64,000 nt of DNA from Dehalococcoidia bacterium (GCA_011170375.1 DUEV01000005.1:168231-232230); one strand, 5' to 3'; counted from the stretch's first letter, positions 1 to 7,856 are shown. Program-made: numbers and translations. The notes: a model not told the origin generated them from the letters alone.

Positions 1-450
1 GTAGATAACACGGGCAACTTCCCCGTGGGCAATGACGAAGTCGTTCAGGGCATAAAATTTTCGTGGCTCGGGTGATTCACTGGTAGCCGGGAGTTCGGCT
101 TCGAGTATTGACCGCTCGTCGAACCAGCCTTCTCCATCTAACAGGGAGGCGAGTTTCTCTCGAGCTTCATCGACACTGAGTTCGGTCATAAAGCCGAGGT
201 TGCCCAGGTTGATGCCCGTAATCGGCACCGACCGCGGTAGAATTGCCTGTGCGGCGCGGAGTATTGTACCGTCACCACCGATACTGAGTACCAGGTCGGT
301 ATCGTCCACCTGGGCCCTGGCAGATTCTCCTTCCCAGGCGGAACAGAGCCAGGTGGAGATGCCCCTGGTGTTAAGGGATTCTCCCAGTTCTCTGGCCAGG
401 TTACCGGCGGCCTCATTCAGGGGGTGAAAGATAATGCCAACCTTTTTCAT
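1..450 (-). CDS. nadK: NAD kinase, N-terminal 150 codons (cut by window edge)
   Basis: This gene reads leftward off the window edge, so it is absent from the ORF track apart from shadow frames. Translation from the ATG at 450 begins MKKVGIIFHPLNEAAGNLA and stays open to base 1. The NAD kinase signature GGDGT occurs in LVLSIGGDGTILRAA, followed by GINLGNLGFMTEL, the conserved second block of the family. The enzyme phosphorylates NAD to NADP in the cytoplasm using ATP or polyphosphate. The visible part contains the nucleotide-binding N-terminal domain; the C-terminal beta-sandwich lies outside. The gene is divergent from the pyruvate-kinase-like gene at 639. The family call is secure; the true length cannot be seen. 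Confidence 0.93.
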   Translation of the reverse strand, partial: MKKVGIIFHPLNEAAGNLARELGESLNTRGISTWLCSAWEGESARAQVDDTDLVLSIGGDGTILRAAQAILPRSVPITGINLGNLGFMTELSVDEAREKLASLLDGEGWFDERSILEAELPATSESPEPRKFYALNDFVIAHGEVARVIY

Positions 451-571
451 AGTCGTACCACGTAATTTCAGTAGTGAGAGTATTCACTGGTGAGGCTAAA
501 TGCAGTGTAGCATCGGTGTCGTAGGGTGTCAAATCTAGTCGCTGCTTCTCATTTCGGGCTACATCTCACCT

Positions 572-600
572 TTGACTTTAACCCCATTTGGCGCTAATCT
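572..600 (+). promoter_or_regulatory. Sigma-70-type promoter for the gene at 639
   Basis: TTGACT, a 17-nt spacer and TAATCT lie 39 nt upstream of the start codon. The match to the -35 and -10 consensus (5/6 and 4/6) and the ideal spacing support a housekeeping promoter with transcription starting near 607. Not tested experimentally. Confidence 0.55.
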
Positions 601-638
601 ATCAGGCAGAGGAGCGGACAAGGCACATAAGGGGGTAG

Positions 639-1211
639 ATGCCAGCGATGGAAGGAAGAATAGTATATTTTAACAGTCCGGGAGAGGTGAACACCGACGA
701 GACCCTGCGTATCGCCAGAAAGCGTGCTGAGGAACTGGGGATAAAGACGGTCGTGTTAGCCACCACAGTTGGGGGTACGGCAGCGAAGAGTGTTGATGTC
801 TTCGAGGGGATGAGGATAATTGCCGTCACTCACTTTACCGGCATGAAAGAGCCCAACTTTCAGGAGCTGACCGACGAGAACCGTAAGAAGTTCGAGAGTA
901 AGGGTGGTATTGTCCTGACGACGACACACGCCTTTACCGGCATCGGCGGCGCCATGCGTAAGAAGTTCAACATGTATCTCCTGGGGGATGTGATTGCCAA
1001 CACACTACGAATATTCGGGCAGGGAATGAAGGTGGTCTGCGAGATTACCCTGATGGCGGCGGATGCTGGCCTGGTGCAGACCGGTGAGGATGTCATTGCC
1101 ATCGCCGGTAGCGGCCGGGGAGCCGATACGGCCGTGGTCCTCAAACCGGTCAACACCAATAACTTCTTCGACCTGAAGATAAGGGAGATTCTCTGCAAAC
1201 CTCATTTCTAG
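639..1211 (+). CDS. Stand-alone pyruvate kinase C-terminal (alpha/beta) domain protein
   Basis: The 190-aa product resembles the C-terminal alpha/beta domain of pyruvate kinase (PF02887 type) without the catalytic TIM barrel. Visible features are ETLRIARKRAEELGIKTVV near residue 20, a TTVGGTAAKS loop, and a GSGRGADTAVVLKP segment near residue 155, which corresponds to the ligand-binding C-terminal strand. Such free-standing domains occur in archaea and Chloroflexota and have no established function; a regulatory or small-molecule-binding role is only inference. The ATG at 639 has AAGGGGG three bases upstream; the ATG at 648 is an alternative. A good promoter precedes it, and repeat-like sequence fills the gap to moaB. 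Confidence 0.75.
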   Translation: MPAMEGRIVYFNSPGEVNTDETLRIARKRAEELGIKTVVLATTVGGTAAKSVDVFEGMRIIAVTHFTGMKEPNFQELTDENRKKFESKGGIVLTTTHAFTGIGGAMRKKFNMYLLGDVIANTLRIFGQGMKVVCEITLMAADAGLVQTGEDVIAIAGSGRGADTAVVLKPVNTNNFFDLKIREILCKPHF

Positions 1212-1212
1212 T

Positions 1213-1345
1213 CTAGGACGCCAAGGGGGACACCCCATGAATTATCGAGTGCTGTGATGAGGGATGTTTAAGAAGGGTGAAAAACTTCTTCTAATCTCTT
1301 CCCCCTCCCCTTTGAAGGAGAGGGGGATACAGGGGGAGAGGTAGT
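1213..1345. repeat. Dispersed GC-rich intergenic repeat, copy 1
   Basis: The spacer between the pyruvate-kinase-like gene and moaB contains CCAAGGGGGACACCCC (1221-1236), which recurs exactly at 10185-10200. It also holds a palindrome-like CCCCCTCCCCTTTGAAGG followed by GAGAGGGGGATACAGGGGG (1300-1340), whose parts recur near 10375-10490. No coding potential is visible. It belongs with the repeat tracts at 7787, 10180 and 31718. Confidence 0.6.
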
Positions 1346-1382
1346 CGTGACCTTAAGAGAAGGCCAGGAAGGTTACAGGTAA

Positions 1383-1886
1383 ATGGGCTATCAGGAACAT
1401 AAACATAGTGCTATAAAGAGTGTGAACTGCGCTGTTATCATCATCTCCGACAGCCGCACGGAGCAGGATGATGAGTCGGGTAAGCTCATCAAGCAGCGGC
1501 TGGCCGATAACGGACACCACGTGCTCTCCTATGGCATTCTGAAGAACGATGCCGACGCTATCCGGGCAAAGATGCAGGGACTCGTAGGGCAGGAGGGGCT
1601 TCAGGTCATTATTACCAGTGGTGGCACCGGGGTGAGTCACCGCGACGTCACCGTGGACACTATCGAACCGATGCTGGAAAAGCGCCTTGAAGGCTTTGGA
1701 GAGCTTTTCCGGTACCTGAGCTACCAGGAGATAGGCACCGGCAGCATCCTTAGCCGGGCGGTGGCCGGTATCATCAGAGGCAAGGTCATGCTCTGCTTCC
1801 CTGGCTCTCTCAACGCGGCCACGTTAGCAATGGACAAGATAATCCTGCCGGAGATTGGGCATCTGGTCAGGGAAGCAAGGCGGTAG
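1383..1886 (+). CDS. moaB: MoaB/MogA-family molybdopterin protein
   Basis: The 167-aa protein is a typical single-domain MoaB/Mog (MoCF_biosynth fold). It shows VIIISDSRTEQDDESG at the start of the Rossmann-like core, the signature IITSGGTGVSHRDVTVD near residue 78, and LCFPGSLNAA near residue 138. Members adenylylate molybdopterin or act in its binding before metal insertion, in the cytoplasm. It lies close to moaC and moaA and about 5 kb from a tungstate transporter gene set, so a role in molybdenum or tungsten cofactor synthesis fits the context. MoaB and MogA cannot be separated from sequence by eye. The ATG at 1383 has only a weak AGGT-like ribosome site. Confidence 0.9.
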   Translation: MGYQEHKHSAIKSVNCAVIIISDSRTEQDDESGKLIKQRLADNGHHVLSYGILKNDADAIRAKMQGLVGQEGLQVIITSGGTGVSHRDVTVDTIEPMLEKRLEGFGELFRYLSYQEIGTGSILSRAVAGIIRGKVMLCFPGSLNAATLAMDKIILPEIGHLVREARR

Positions 1887-1888
1887 GG

Positions 1889-2368
1889 CTATCGTCCCCT
1901 CTGCAAGTACAATCGGTGTGCAAAATCCCGAAATCCGTGTTTCCCCCAGAAAGAGTAGCCCACCTGATTTCTGGCGGCCACTGTTAGCTCAATCATATAT
2001 ATATCTTGTGAGGCGAACCACTCGAATATTCTGTCCAGCATCTGCTCTCCGATGCCCTTCCTCCGGTAGTCGGCTGTGATTACCATAGTGTCGATATATC
2101 CGTACGTCTCACGCTCCACCCATATCTGTGCGTACTTGTTCACCTGCGAAATTGAGAAGCCAATTGCCCGGTTCTTGTCCAGAGCGACCAGGACGAGTGT
2201 ATCTTCTCCTCCCATTAGCTATCTGAGGTGCTGCTCAAAGCCGATGTACGCATCTTCTCTCATAGGTAAGCGTGGGTCGATGTCCTTGTGGTGGTCCATG
2301 AACTCTCTCCAGAGTTCCACTATATCGGGGATGTGGGACTCGGTTGCCTCTACTATCTCTATCGACAC
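1889..2368 (-). pseudogene. GNAT acetyltransferase interrupted by one in-frame TAG
   Basis: The ORF track lists only the 108-aa 3' part starting at the ATG at 2215. Reading upstream in the same frame, codons from a GTG at 2368 encode VSIEIVEATESHIPDIVELW and on through PRLPMREDAYIGFEQHLR, a normal GNAT N-terminus. A single TAG at 2219-2221 is followed by LMGGEDTLVLVALDKN. The acetyl-CoA loop YRRKGIGEQML and a C-terminal SFWGKHGFRDF are intact. Removing the stop gives a 158-aa protein, the usual GNAT size. The GTG has AGAGGA upstream and lies 3 nt after the moaC stop, so this is the second gene of a moaC operon. It may be a pseudogene, a readthrough gene, or a split gene restarted at the ATG one codon after the TAG. 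Confidence 0.8.
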
Positions 2369-2371
2369 AAC

Positions 2372-2851
2372 CTATTCCTCTTTGCGACGGTACGTCCCGC
2401 TCTTGCCGCCGGTCTTACTCTCCAGGTATATCTCGCTGAGCGTCATGCCTTTGTCAACAGCCTTGCACATGTCGTAGATAGTCAGGGCACTCACTGAGGC
2501 AGCCACCAACGCCTCCATCTCCACTCCGGTCTTGCCGGTGCTCTTGGCACAGGCGGTAATTTCTATGCAGTCATTACCAGAAAAGTCGAAGTCTACGCTG
2601 ACATCATCGAGCAGGAGCGTATGGCAGAGCGGTATCAGGTCGGGAGTTTTTTTGGCGGCGGTGATGCCGGCCAGCCGCGCTACTGCCAGGACATCACCCT
2701 TTTTTATCTCGTTGGCCTTGACCAGCTTCAGGGTTTCCGGTTTCATTGTTATCCTGCCCTTGGCAACAGCTTCACGTACAGTATCCGCCTTCTGGCTGAC
2801 ATCAACCATACGTGCTTCGCCCTCCGGGTTAACATGACTGAGCTCGGTCAT
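2372..2851 (-). CDS. moaC: Cyclic pyranopterin monophosphate synthase MoaC
   Basis: The 159-aa product catalyses the second step of molybdopterin synthesis, converting the 3',8-cyclo-GTP intermediate made by MoaA into cPMP, as a hexamer in the cytoplasm. Recognisable segments are [15 protein letters not shown] at the N-terminus, the active-site stretch [17 protein letters not shown] around residue 75, and [20 protein letters not shown] near residue 112. Length matches the family (about 160 aa). Its stop is followed within 3 nt by the GTG of the interrupted GNAT gene. moaA lies 2 kb away on the same strand but in a separate transcription unit. Confidence 0.97.
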   Translation of the reverse strand: MTELSHVNPEGEARMVDVSQKADTVREAVAKGRITMKPETLKLVKANEIKKGDVLAVARLAGITAAKKTPDLIPLCHTLLLDDVSVDFDFSGNDCIEITACAKSTGKTGVEMEALVAASVSALTIYDMCKAVDKGMTLSEIYLESKTGGKSGTYRRKEE

Positions 2852-2939
2852 TGTCCGCCTCCTCGCGCAACTGGCTGCAGGAACTTATATAGGGCAAGTA
2901 TATCAAATCATAGCGGAAGCGTCATCCGTTCTTTTTGGC

Positions 2940-2945
2940 TATAAT
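2940..2945 (+). promoter_or_regulatory. TATAAT -10 element placed for leaderless transcription of the YkgJ-like gene
   Basis: A perfect TATAAT ends 6 nt before the ATG at 2952, and no Shine-Dalgarno sequence precedes that ATG. A start site 7 nt after the -10 would fall on the A of the ATG. The -35 region is poor. Position and absence of an SD suggest a leaderless mRNA; this is inference. Confidence 0.4.
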
Positions 2946-2951
2946 GATGGC

Positions 2952-3401
2952 ATGGAAGAACCACGTACCGACGAAGATGTGCCAGAAAGAATTGAAATTC
3001 CTTGCTTCCGCTGCGGGGTCTGCTGTATGGAGTACTCGCCGAGGGTGACTGCGGCGGAGGCCGAGCACATTGCTGACTCTTTAGGAGTCTCTCTCGAAAA
3101 CTTTTTGGAGAGGTACGTCGATGATTCCTGGTTTGAGCCGGGATTCTATCTCATTGATAATCAAGACGGGGCCTGCATTTTCCTGGCTGATACCGAAGAC
3201 AGCCGGGTGTTCTCTTGCCTCATTCATCCGGTCAGGCCCGAGGTCTGTCGGGAGTGGCAACCAGGCCTCGAGCGCAAGGAATGCCTGGAAGGGCTTGAGA
3301 AGTGTTGGGGGCTGTCCGTGGACTCATCGGGGCAACTCCAGGGATCTGAAGCGAAAATCCAGGAGTTTCAGTCGGCTCTCAAATCAGGAAAGTCTCTGTA
3401 A
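2952..3401 (+). CDS. YkgJ-family cysteine-cluster protein
   Basis: The 149-aa protein carries the CxxCxxxCC-type cluster of the YkgJ/CxxCxxCC family (PF03692) as CFRCGVCCMEYSPRVT at residue 18, with further cysteines in CIFL, CLIHPVRPEVCREW and CLEGLEKCW. These cysteines are thought to bind zinc or an iron-sulfur cluster; the biochemical role is unknown. The gene runs convergently toward the DinB-fold gene, with 7 nt between the stops. No SD is visible and a TATAAT sits 6 nt before the ATG. Overlapping ATGs at 2944 and 2947 lie in other frames or too close to that element. Confidence 0.85.
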   Translation: MEEPRTDEDVPERIEIPCFRCGVCCMEYSPRVTAAEAEHIADSLGVSLENFLERYVDDSWFEPGFYLIDNQDGACIFLADTEDSRVFSCLIHPVRPEVCREWQPGLERKECLEGLEKCWGLSVDSSGQLQGSEAKIQEFQSALKSGKSL

Positions 3402-3408
3402 CTCGGGA

Positions 3409-3939
3409 CTATCTATCCGACCAGCCTTTACCTTTCAACAGGCCGCGTGCATAGGCCGCCTGGCTGACGTGCTGAAGGCCTTCGTTGATAACACCGATTA
3501 AACGCGCCTCAACCGGTCGGGTCATGCCCAGCGTCGGGCTGTGTGATTCCCGTTCGAGTTCGGTCTCTGAGAGCCTGCTGTTGATATAGTTTTGTATACG
3601 CTCGACTACCGCCCGGTGGTATTCCAAGATAGTTGCGCTGTCTGGTGAGCGAAAGGCGGCAGCCTCTTTCGGGCTGTGTTTAACCCCCGTCTCACTGGGG
3701 TCGGGGGCGCGATTGAACTTGAGGTACCACTTATCTTTTATCCAGAGCTGCTCCTCCCCCGCAATCTCCGACATGTTTCTGTCGTGGCTGCGTGTCAGGT
3801 GCCAGGCGAGCCAGCCGATGCTGTTGCTGTCGGGAGACGGTTGCCGATTGAGGTCATCAGTGGATAGTCCCTCCAGTACCCTCTCCAGCTCCTGGGATAT
3901 TCGTACAAAAAGGTCGGTGACAAATTGCTGCCATTCCAT
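3409..3939 (-). CDS. DinB-fold protein
   Basis: The 176-aa product is a DinB/YfiT-like four-helix-bundle protein. The three metal-binding histidines expected of the fold appear as SIGWLAWHLTRSHDR near residue 53 and in NEGLQHVSQAAYARGLL near the C-terminus. Family members include thiol-dependent transferases and stress-induced proteins, and the substrate here is unknown. The track begins at 4032, but the ATG at 3939 is preceded by a strong AGGAGG six bases away, and the extra 31 residues look non-conserved, so I use 3939. It is divergent from the crotonase gene, whose promoter lies in the 152-nt gap. Confidence 0.85.
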   Translation of the reverse strand: MEWQQFVTDLFVRISQELERVLEGLSTDDLNRQPSPDSNSIGWLAWHLTRSHDRNMSEIAGEEQLWIKDKWYLKFNRAPDPSETGVKHSPKEAAAFRSPDSATILEYHRAVVERIQNYINSRLSETELERESHSPTLGMTRPVEARLIGVINEGLQHVSQAAYARGLLKGKGWSDR

Positions 3940-4014
3940 GACTGCCTCCTGTGGGGGTGGAATTGTAATTTCACATACTAACAGAACATCGTCGGTTTGC
4001 CAACTGATAGCAGC

Positions 4015-4043
4015 TTGACACCCTGTAGGCAAGGTCTTAACAT
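4015..4043 (+). promoter_or_regulatory. Promoter for the crotonase gene
   Basis: TTGACA, a 17-nt spacer and TAACAT lie about 50 nt before the ATG at 4092. The -35 is perfect and the -10 matches 4 of 6 positions. Predicted start near 4050. Confidence 0.5.
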
Positions 4044-4091
4044 GGCTATCATACCTGTATGGGAAAACAGTAAGGGGAAGGAGTCTTCATC

Positions 4092-4928
4092 ATGGAGTAC
4101 AAACATATAATCTATCGACCGGGAAAGGTGGCCCGCATAATACTCAACCGACCGCGCTACTACAACGCCCAGAGTAGGCTGATGCGTGAGGAGATGGACG
4201 ATGCTTTTGCCCGGGCGGCTGAGGATGACGAGGTAGGTGCTATTGTTCTGTCCGGTGAGGGGAAACACTTCTCCAGCGGACATGACTTGGGAACGCCGGA
4301 GGAGCTCGCCGAGCGCGAGGAGCGCGGTTTTCCGGCGACCCCGTACGGTCGTTATTTGCGTAATCGCGCTACCTGCATGGAGAACAGCTTGCGGTGGCGT
4401 AATGTACTCAAGCCGACCATCGCCATGGTGCATGGTAATTGTATTTTTGGTGGGATAATATTCGCCTCTGCCATGGATGTAATCTTTGCTGCGGAGGACG
4501 CCCTGTTCTTGCCCTCACTGTTGCAGTATTTCTCGGTGCCGTGGGATATCGGGCCGCGCCGGACCAAGGAGATATTATTCGAACACCGATTTATGACTGC
4601 CTGGGAGGCCTGTCGCTACGGTCTGGTCAACCGGGTCTTCCCTGCGGAGAAGCTTGAAGAAGAGACACTGGCCTACGCCGGGCGTGTGGCTGACAACTAC
4701 TTCACTAACCCATCAGGCCTGCGCATGGTCAAGTTTGCTGTCAACCATATGCAGGATGCCATGGGGTTCACCACGGAGATTGAAGCTGCCTATGAGAGCC
4801 AGTTTCTCTTTCTTGAGTTTCGGGACAGAGAGCGGCTCCGTGATGAGAAGGGTGGCATTGCCCGCGCTAAAATCGCTCAGGAGAACCTGGAAGCAAACCG
4901 ACCCTGGCTTGAGTCGTTACGTCCCTAA
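4092..4928 (+). CDS. Enoyl-CoA hydratase/isomerase (crotonase) family protein
   Basis: The 278-aa product has the crotonase fold: ARIILNRPRYYNAQS at residue 14, the first oxyanion-hole segment KHFSSGHDLG near residue 57, and the second as MVHGNCIFGGIIFASAMDVI near residue 110. These form the pocket that stabilises the CoA thioester enolate. The usual catalytic glutamates are not obvious: the segment after the second oxyanion hole reads FLPSLLQYFSVPWDIG, so hydratase activity should not be assumed. A GGAAGGAG ribosome site precedes the ATG. The gene stands alone, and its stop codon overlaps the moaA stop on the other strand. The family is clear; the substrate is not. Confidence 0.88.
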   Translation: MEYKHIIYRPGKVARIILNRPRYYNAQSRLMREEMDDAFARAAEDDEVGAIVLSGEGKHFSSGHDLGTPEELAEREERGFPATPYGRYLRNRATCMENSLRWRNVLKPTIAMVHGNCIFGGIIFASAMDVIFAAEDALFLPSLLQYFSVPWDIGPRRTKEILFEHRFMTAWEACRYGLVNRVFPAEKLEEETLAYAGRVADNYFTNPSGLRMVKFAVNHMQDAMGFTTEIEAAYESQFLFLEFRDRERLRDEKGGIARAKIAQENLEANRPWLESLRP

Positions 4929-5905
4929 CCACCAATCTGCCGCATCTGCCGCTTTTCGGGGGTGCCGTTCTCACCGAGGTGGTGCTGTTGCTGCTTGCGG
5001 GTTGCCGCTTCCTGTATCAGGCGTTCCAGTTCGGTGATGTCGGCACCACGGCGCAGCGGCCCCTTCAGGTCTATCTCGTCGTCATCGAGGAGGCACGGTC
5101 GGAGATGCCCGTCGGCGGTGAGGCGAAAACGGTTGCACTCGGCACAGAAACACTCAGTCACCGCCCCGATAAAGCCCAGCGTCCCGGGGGCGTCCGGCAG
5201 CTTGTAGTATCTGGCTGGGCCATTGCCGGACGTCGGCAGGTGAGGTTCGAGCTTGCCGAGAGAGGCCTCGATAGATGACATAATGTCCTTAATGGCTACC
5301 GTGCCATTGGCCCCGTTCCCGTTGACGAAAGGCATGTGCTCTATGAACCTGACATGCCAGCCGTCGGTGAGAGTCTTCCGGGCAAAGTCGAGTACCTCGT
5401 CGTCGTTTAAGTCTTTCAGTACCACCATGTTTATCTTTACCGGATTGAGTCCTGCCTTCCTGGCTGCCTCTATGCCTTCGAGCACGTCCTTAATTCGGTC
5501 ACTGCCGGTGATACGCTCGAACCTGTCTGGTTTCAGAGAGTCCAGGCTGACGTTGACCCGGCTGAGGCCGGCAGTCTTGAGCCCATCAGCGTGCCGGGCA
5601 AGCTGTGTCCCGTTGGTAGTCAGCGATACCTCGTCAATGCCGTCGGTCTGGGCCAGCATCTCGACCAGCCGATATAAGTCCATTCGCATCAAGGCCTCGC
5701 CGCCGGTAAGACGGAGCTTCTTAACGCCCAGTCCAGCCGCCGCCTTTACTATCTGGTGAATCTCCTCGTAGCGTAGTATGTAATCATGGCTCAATGTAGG
5801 GTCAAACCGGTCGGTGCAGTAGATGCAGCGCAGGTCGCAGCGGTCGGTAACCGAGATACGCATGTAGTTGATGCGCCGGCTGAAAGAATCAACCAGGTCT
5901 GTCAT
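4925..5905 (-). CDS. moaA: GTP 3',8-cyclase MoaA (radical SAM)
   Basis: MoaA converts GTP to 3',8-cyclo-7,8-dihydro-GTP, the first step of molybdopterin synthesis, using S-adenosylmethionine and two iron-sulfur clusters. The N-terminal radical-SAM motif is CDLRCIYC at residue 23. The C-terminal cluster motif is CFCAECNRFRLTADGHLRPCL near residue 255. The protein ends in GG, the conserved tail inserted into the active site for catalysis. The length of 326 aa is normal. The LRLTGGEALMR glycine-rich SAM motif is present. It is followed in the leftward direction by tupCBA (reading toward lower coordinates they precede it), consistent with a shared role in tungsten or molybdenum enzymes. Confidence 0.97.
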   Translation of the reverse strand: MTDLVDSFSRRINYMRISVTDRCDLRCIYCTDRFDPTLSHDYILRYEEIHQIVKAAAGLGVKKLRLTGGEALMRMDLYRLVEMLAQTDGIDEVSLTTNGTQLARHADGLKTAGLSRVNVSLDSLKPDRFERITGSDRIKDVLEGIEAARKAGLNPVKINMVVLKDLNDDEVLDFARKTLTDGWHVRFIEHMPFVNGNGANGTVAIKDIMSSIEASLGKLEPHLPTSGNGPARYYKLPDAPGTLGFIGAVTECFCAECNRFRLTADGHLRPCLLDDDEIDLKGPLRRGADITELERLIQEAATRKQQQHHLGENGTPEKRQMRQIGG

Positions 5906-5959
5906 GTTTCCATCTCCATCTTATCATAAACACCGCAGTCTTTCTTTATTGTGGCCATC

Positions 5960-7051
5960 TTAGCCCCGCCTTATTACATGAACAGCCGTCGCCTTGAAAG
6001 AGGCGTAGACCTTTTTCCCCTTTTCCAGAGGCATCTCTTCGACGGAACGCCTGGTTACCAGGGCAACGAGCCGGAAACCACAGTCGATTTCAACGCGGGC
6101 GACCGGTCCTGTGAAGGTTAACCGGGTAATATCGCCAGTGAACGTATTTCTGGCGCTGCTGGAGAGGCGGGACAGGGCCAGGATCACTTCCTCGGAGCGG
6201 ATGCAGGCGTGGATTTGCTCCCCTACGGCGCAGTCCGACACTGCCTCAATAACGCTGTCATCGGTGCCGATAGTGACCACGTTGTCTTCACTGGATACGA
6301 CCACCCCATTGATGATGTTCTCAATTCCGACGAATTTTGCCATCTCGCGATTCCGCGGGGAGTTAAGTGCCTCATGCCAGCCCCCCGTCTGCACAATTTC
6401 GCCATTAAGCAGCATGCCTACCCTGTCAGCCAGTCGTTGTCCCTGGGACATGTCGTGGGTGGCCATCACGATGGTCGTGCGATACTGTTGAATGATATCG
6501 GTTATCAGTTCCTCAATCTTAGCTGTCGAGACAGGGTCGAGATTGGCGGTGGGTTCATCAAGCAACAGCACCTCCGGTTCAGTGGCTATCGCTCGGGCAA
6601 TGGCCACCCTCTGCATTTCGCCTCCGGAGAGCATCCGGGCGTTTCGCTTATGGAAGTCAACCATGCCAATCATGTCCAGGATATCGTCGACCCGAGTGTG
6701 GACATTTTCCCGACTAACTCCTCGCCACTTGAGGCCGTAAGCGATGTTGTCATATACGCTGGCGTTGAACACCACCGGCTTCTGGAGGACGAAGGCCATG
6801 CGGCGTCGTGTATCCAGCCGTTGTCGGTCCGATTCGGTGACATCAGTGCCATTAAAGTAGACCTTGCCCTGACTTGGCTTATCAATCAGGTCGAGCAGCC
6901 GCAGTAGCGTCGTCTTGCCCGAGCCGGTCGGACCGATGAGGGCAAAGACCTCACCCTGCTCTATTCTGAGGTTGATGTCCCTCAGGACATCCCGCCCATT
7001 GAGCCTCTGTCCCAGGTCTGTGGTCTCAATTATCGGTTTGTTGTTGGACAC
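5960..7051 (-). CDS. tupC: Tungstate/molybdate ABC transporter, ATP-binding subunit
   Basis: The 363-aa ATPase shows Walker A GPTGSGKTTLLRLLD at residue 38, signature LSGGEMQRVAIARAIA near residue 142, and Walker B EVLLLDEPTANLDP near residue 162. The final 120 residues form a TOBE-like oxyanion-sensing domain (GDITRLTFTGPVARVEI and following), typical of molybdate, tungstate and related importers. It energises TupB at the inner face of the membrane. It starts 2 nt after the tupB stop, giving the order tupA-tupB-tupC. Whether the preferred ion is tungstate or molybdate cannot be read from this subunit; the TupA-type binding protein favours tungstate. Confidence 0.92.
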   Translation of the reverse strand: MSNNKPIIETTDLGQRLNGRDVLRDINLRIEQGEVFALIGPTGSGKTTLLRLLDLIDKPSQGKVYFNGTDVTESDRQRLDTRRRMAFVLQKPVVFNASVYDNIAYGLKWRGVSRENVHTRVDDILDMIGMVDFHKRNARMLSGGEMQRVAIARAIATEPEVLLLDEPTANLDPVSTAKIEELITDIIQQYRTTIVMATHDMSQGQRLADRVGMLLNGEIVQTGGWHEALNSPRNREMAKFVGIENIINGVVVSSEDNVVTIGTDDSVIEAVSDCAVGEQIHACIRSEEVILALSRLSSSARNTFTGDITRLTFTGPVARVEIDCGFRLVALVTRRSVEEMPLEKGKKVYASFKATAVHVIRRG

Positions 7052-7053
7052 TT

Positions 7054-7719
7054 TTACCTCTGCTGTAGTCTGTTAAGGACGATACTAACCACCAGGGCGA
7101 TGAATAACAGGATTATGCCCAGGGCTATTGATAGCTCCAGTTCTCCTTTGGATGTTTCCAGCGAAATCGCCGTTGTGAGGGTTCTGGTAAAGCCCCTGAT
7201 GTTACCCCCCACCATCAACGATAGCCCCACCTCTGATATTGCCCTGCCGAACCCCATTATCACCGCGCCCAGCATAGCAAAGCGTGCTTCTTTTATGACT
7301 AGGGCTGCCGTCTGGAACCTGTTAGCTCCCAGGGAAATTGCCGTATCGGTCAGAGTCACGTCCACGCCGCGCAGTGCAGAAATGGTGAGACCCATCATTA
7401 TCGGTAGTACTAGCAATACCTGCCCGATGATGATTGCTGCCGGTGTGAACAGGAGTCCGAGATTGCCCAGTGGACCGGCACGGGAAATAAACACGAAGAC
7501 AAAAAGGCCGACAACAACGGTCGGTACACTGTAGAGGGTCTGTATGATGTTGACGAGTAGCCTTTTGCCACGGAAGCTATTGAAGTGTATCACACTGCCT
7601 AAAGGTATGGCGATAAGGGTGGCGATGGCACAGGAAGATGCTGCCAGTGCCAGCGACCTCCCGGCTATCTGCATCACTTCAGGGTCAAGCGATACAATCA
7701 GTTCTATTGCTTTGGTCAA
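7054..7719 (-). CDS. tupB: Tungstate ABC transporter permease
   Basis: The 221-aa membrane protein has about five hydrophobic segments and the permease EAA-like loop ISLGANRFQTAALVIKEARF near residue 130. ISEVGLSLMVGGNIRGFTRT near residue 165 is typical of TupB/WtpB-type permeases. It forms the membrane channel with TupC. The first ATG/GTG/TTG is the TTG at 7719, but the frame upstream encodes LEALWDG directly before LTKAIEL, which looks like the conserved N-terminus. A CTG at 7740 is therefore a candidate start, and the frame closes with a stop at 7750-7752. The 163-nt gap to tupA holds two strong hairpins. Confidence 0.92.
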   Translation of the reverse strand: MTKAIELIVSLDPEVMQIAGRSLALAASSCAIATLIAIPLGSVIHFNSFRGKRLLVNIIQTLYSVPTVVVGLFVFVFISRAGPLGNLGLLFTPAAIIIGQVLLVLPIMMGLTISALRGVDVTLTDTAISLGANRFQTAALVIKEARFAMLGAVIMGFGRAISEVGLSLMVGGNIRGFTRTLTTAISLETSKGELELSIALGIILLFIALVVSIVLNRLQQR

Positions 7720-7786
7720 ACCGTCCCAGAGCGCTTCCAGTTTGCTTCTCTACTTATAAATGTATTTGTTTTTTCTTGAAGATAAT

Positions 7787-7856
7787 CCCCTCCTCTTTGC
7801 TAAAGAGGAAGGGGAGTCATGTCCGAAGGGGCAAGGAGCTAGATGCCCCTTCGGAC
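7787..7856. repeat. Two hairpins between tupA and tupB (dispersed repeat, copy 2)
   Basis: Hairpin one is CCCCTCCTCTTT, loop GCT, AAAGAGGAAGGGG (7787-7814, one bulge). Hairpin two is a perfect 13-bp inverted repeat, GTCCGAAGGGGCA with TGCCCCTTCGGAC, around a 10-nt loop (7821-7856). Neither is followed by a T-run on the minus strand, so they are not intrinsic terminators. Inside the tup mRNA they could limit 3' decay and raise TupA over TupBC; that is inference. Confidence 0.7.

Noticed and set aside
7821-7856. Intrinsic terminator between tupA and tupB
   Set aside because: The 13-bp hairpin is strong, but no T-run follows on the minus strand, and tupBC would be separated from their only visible promoter.
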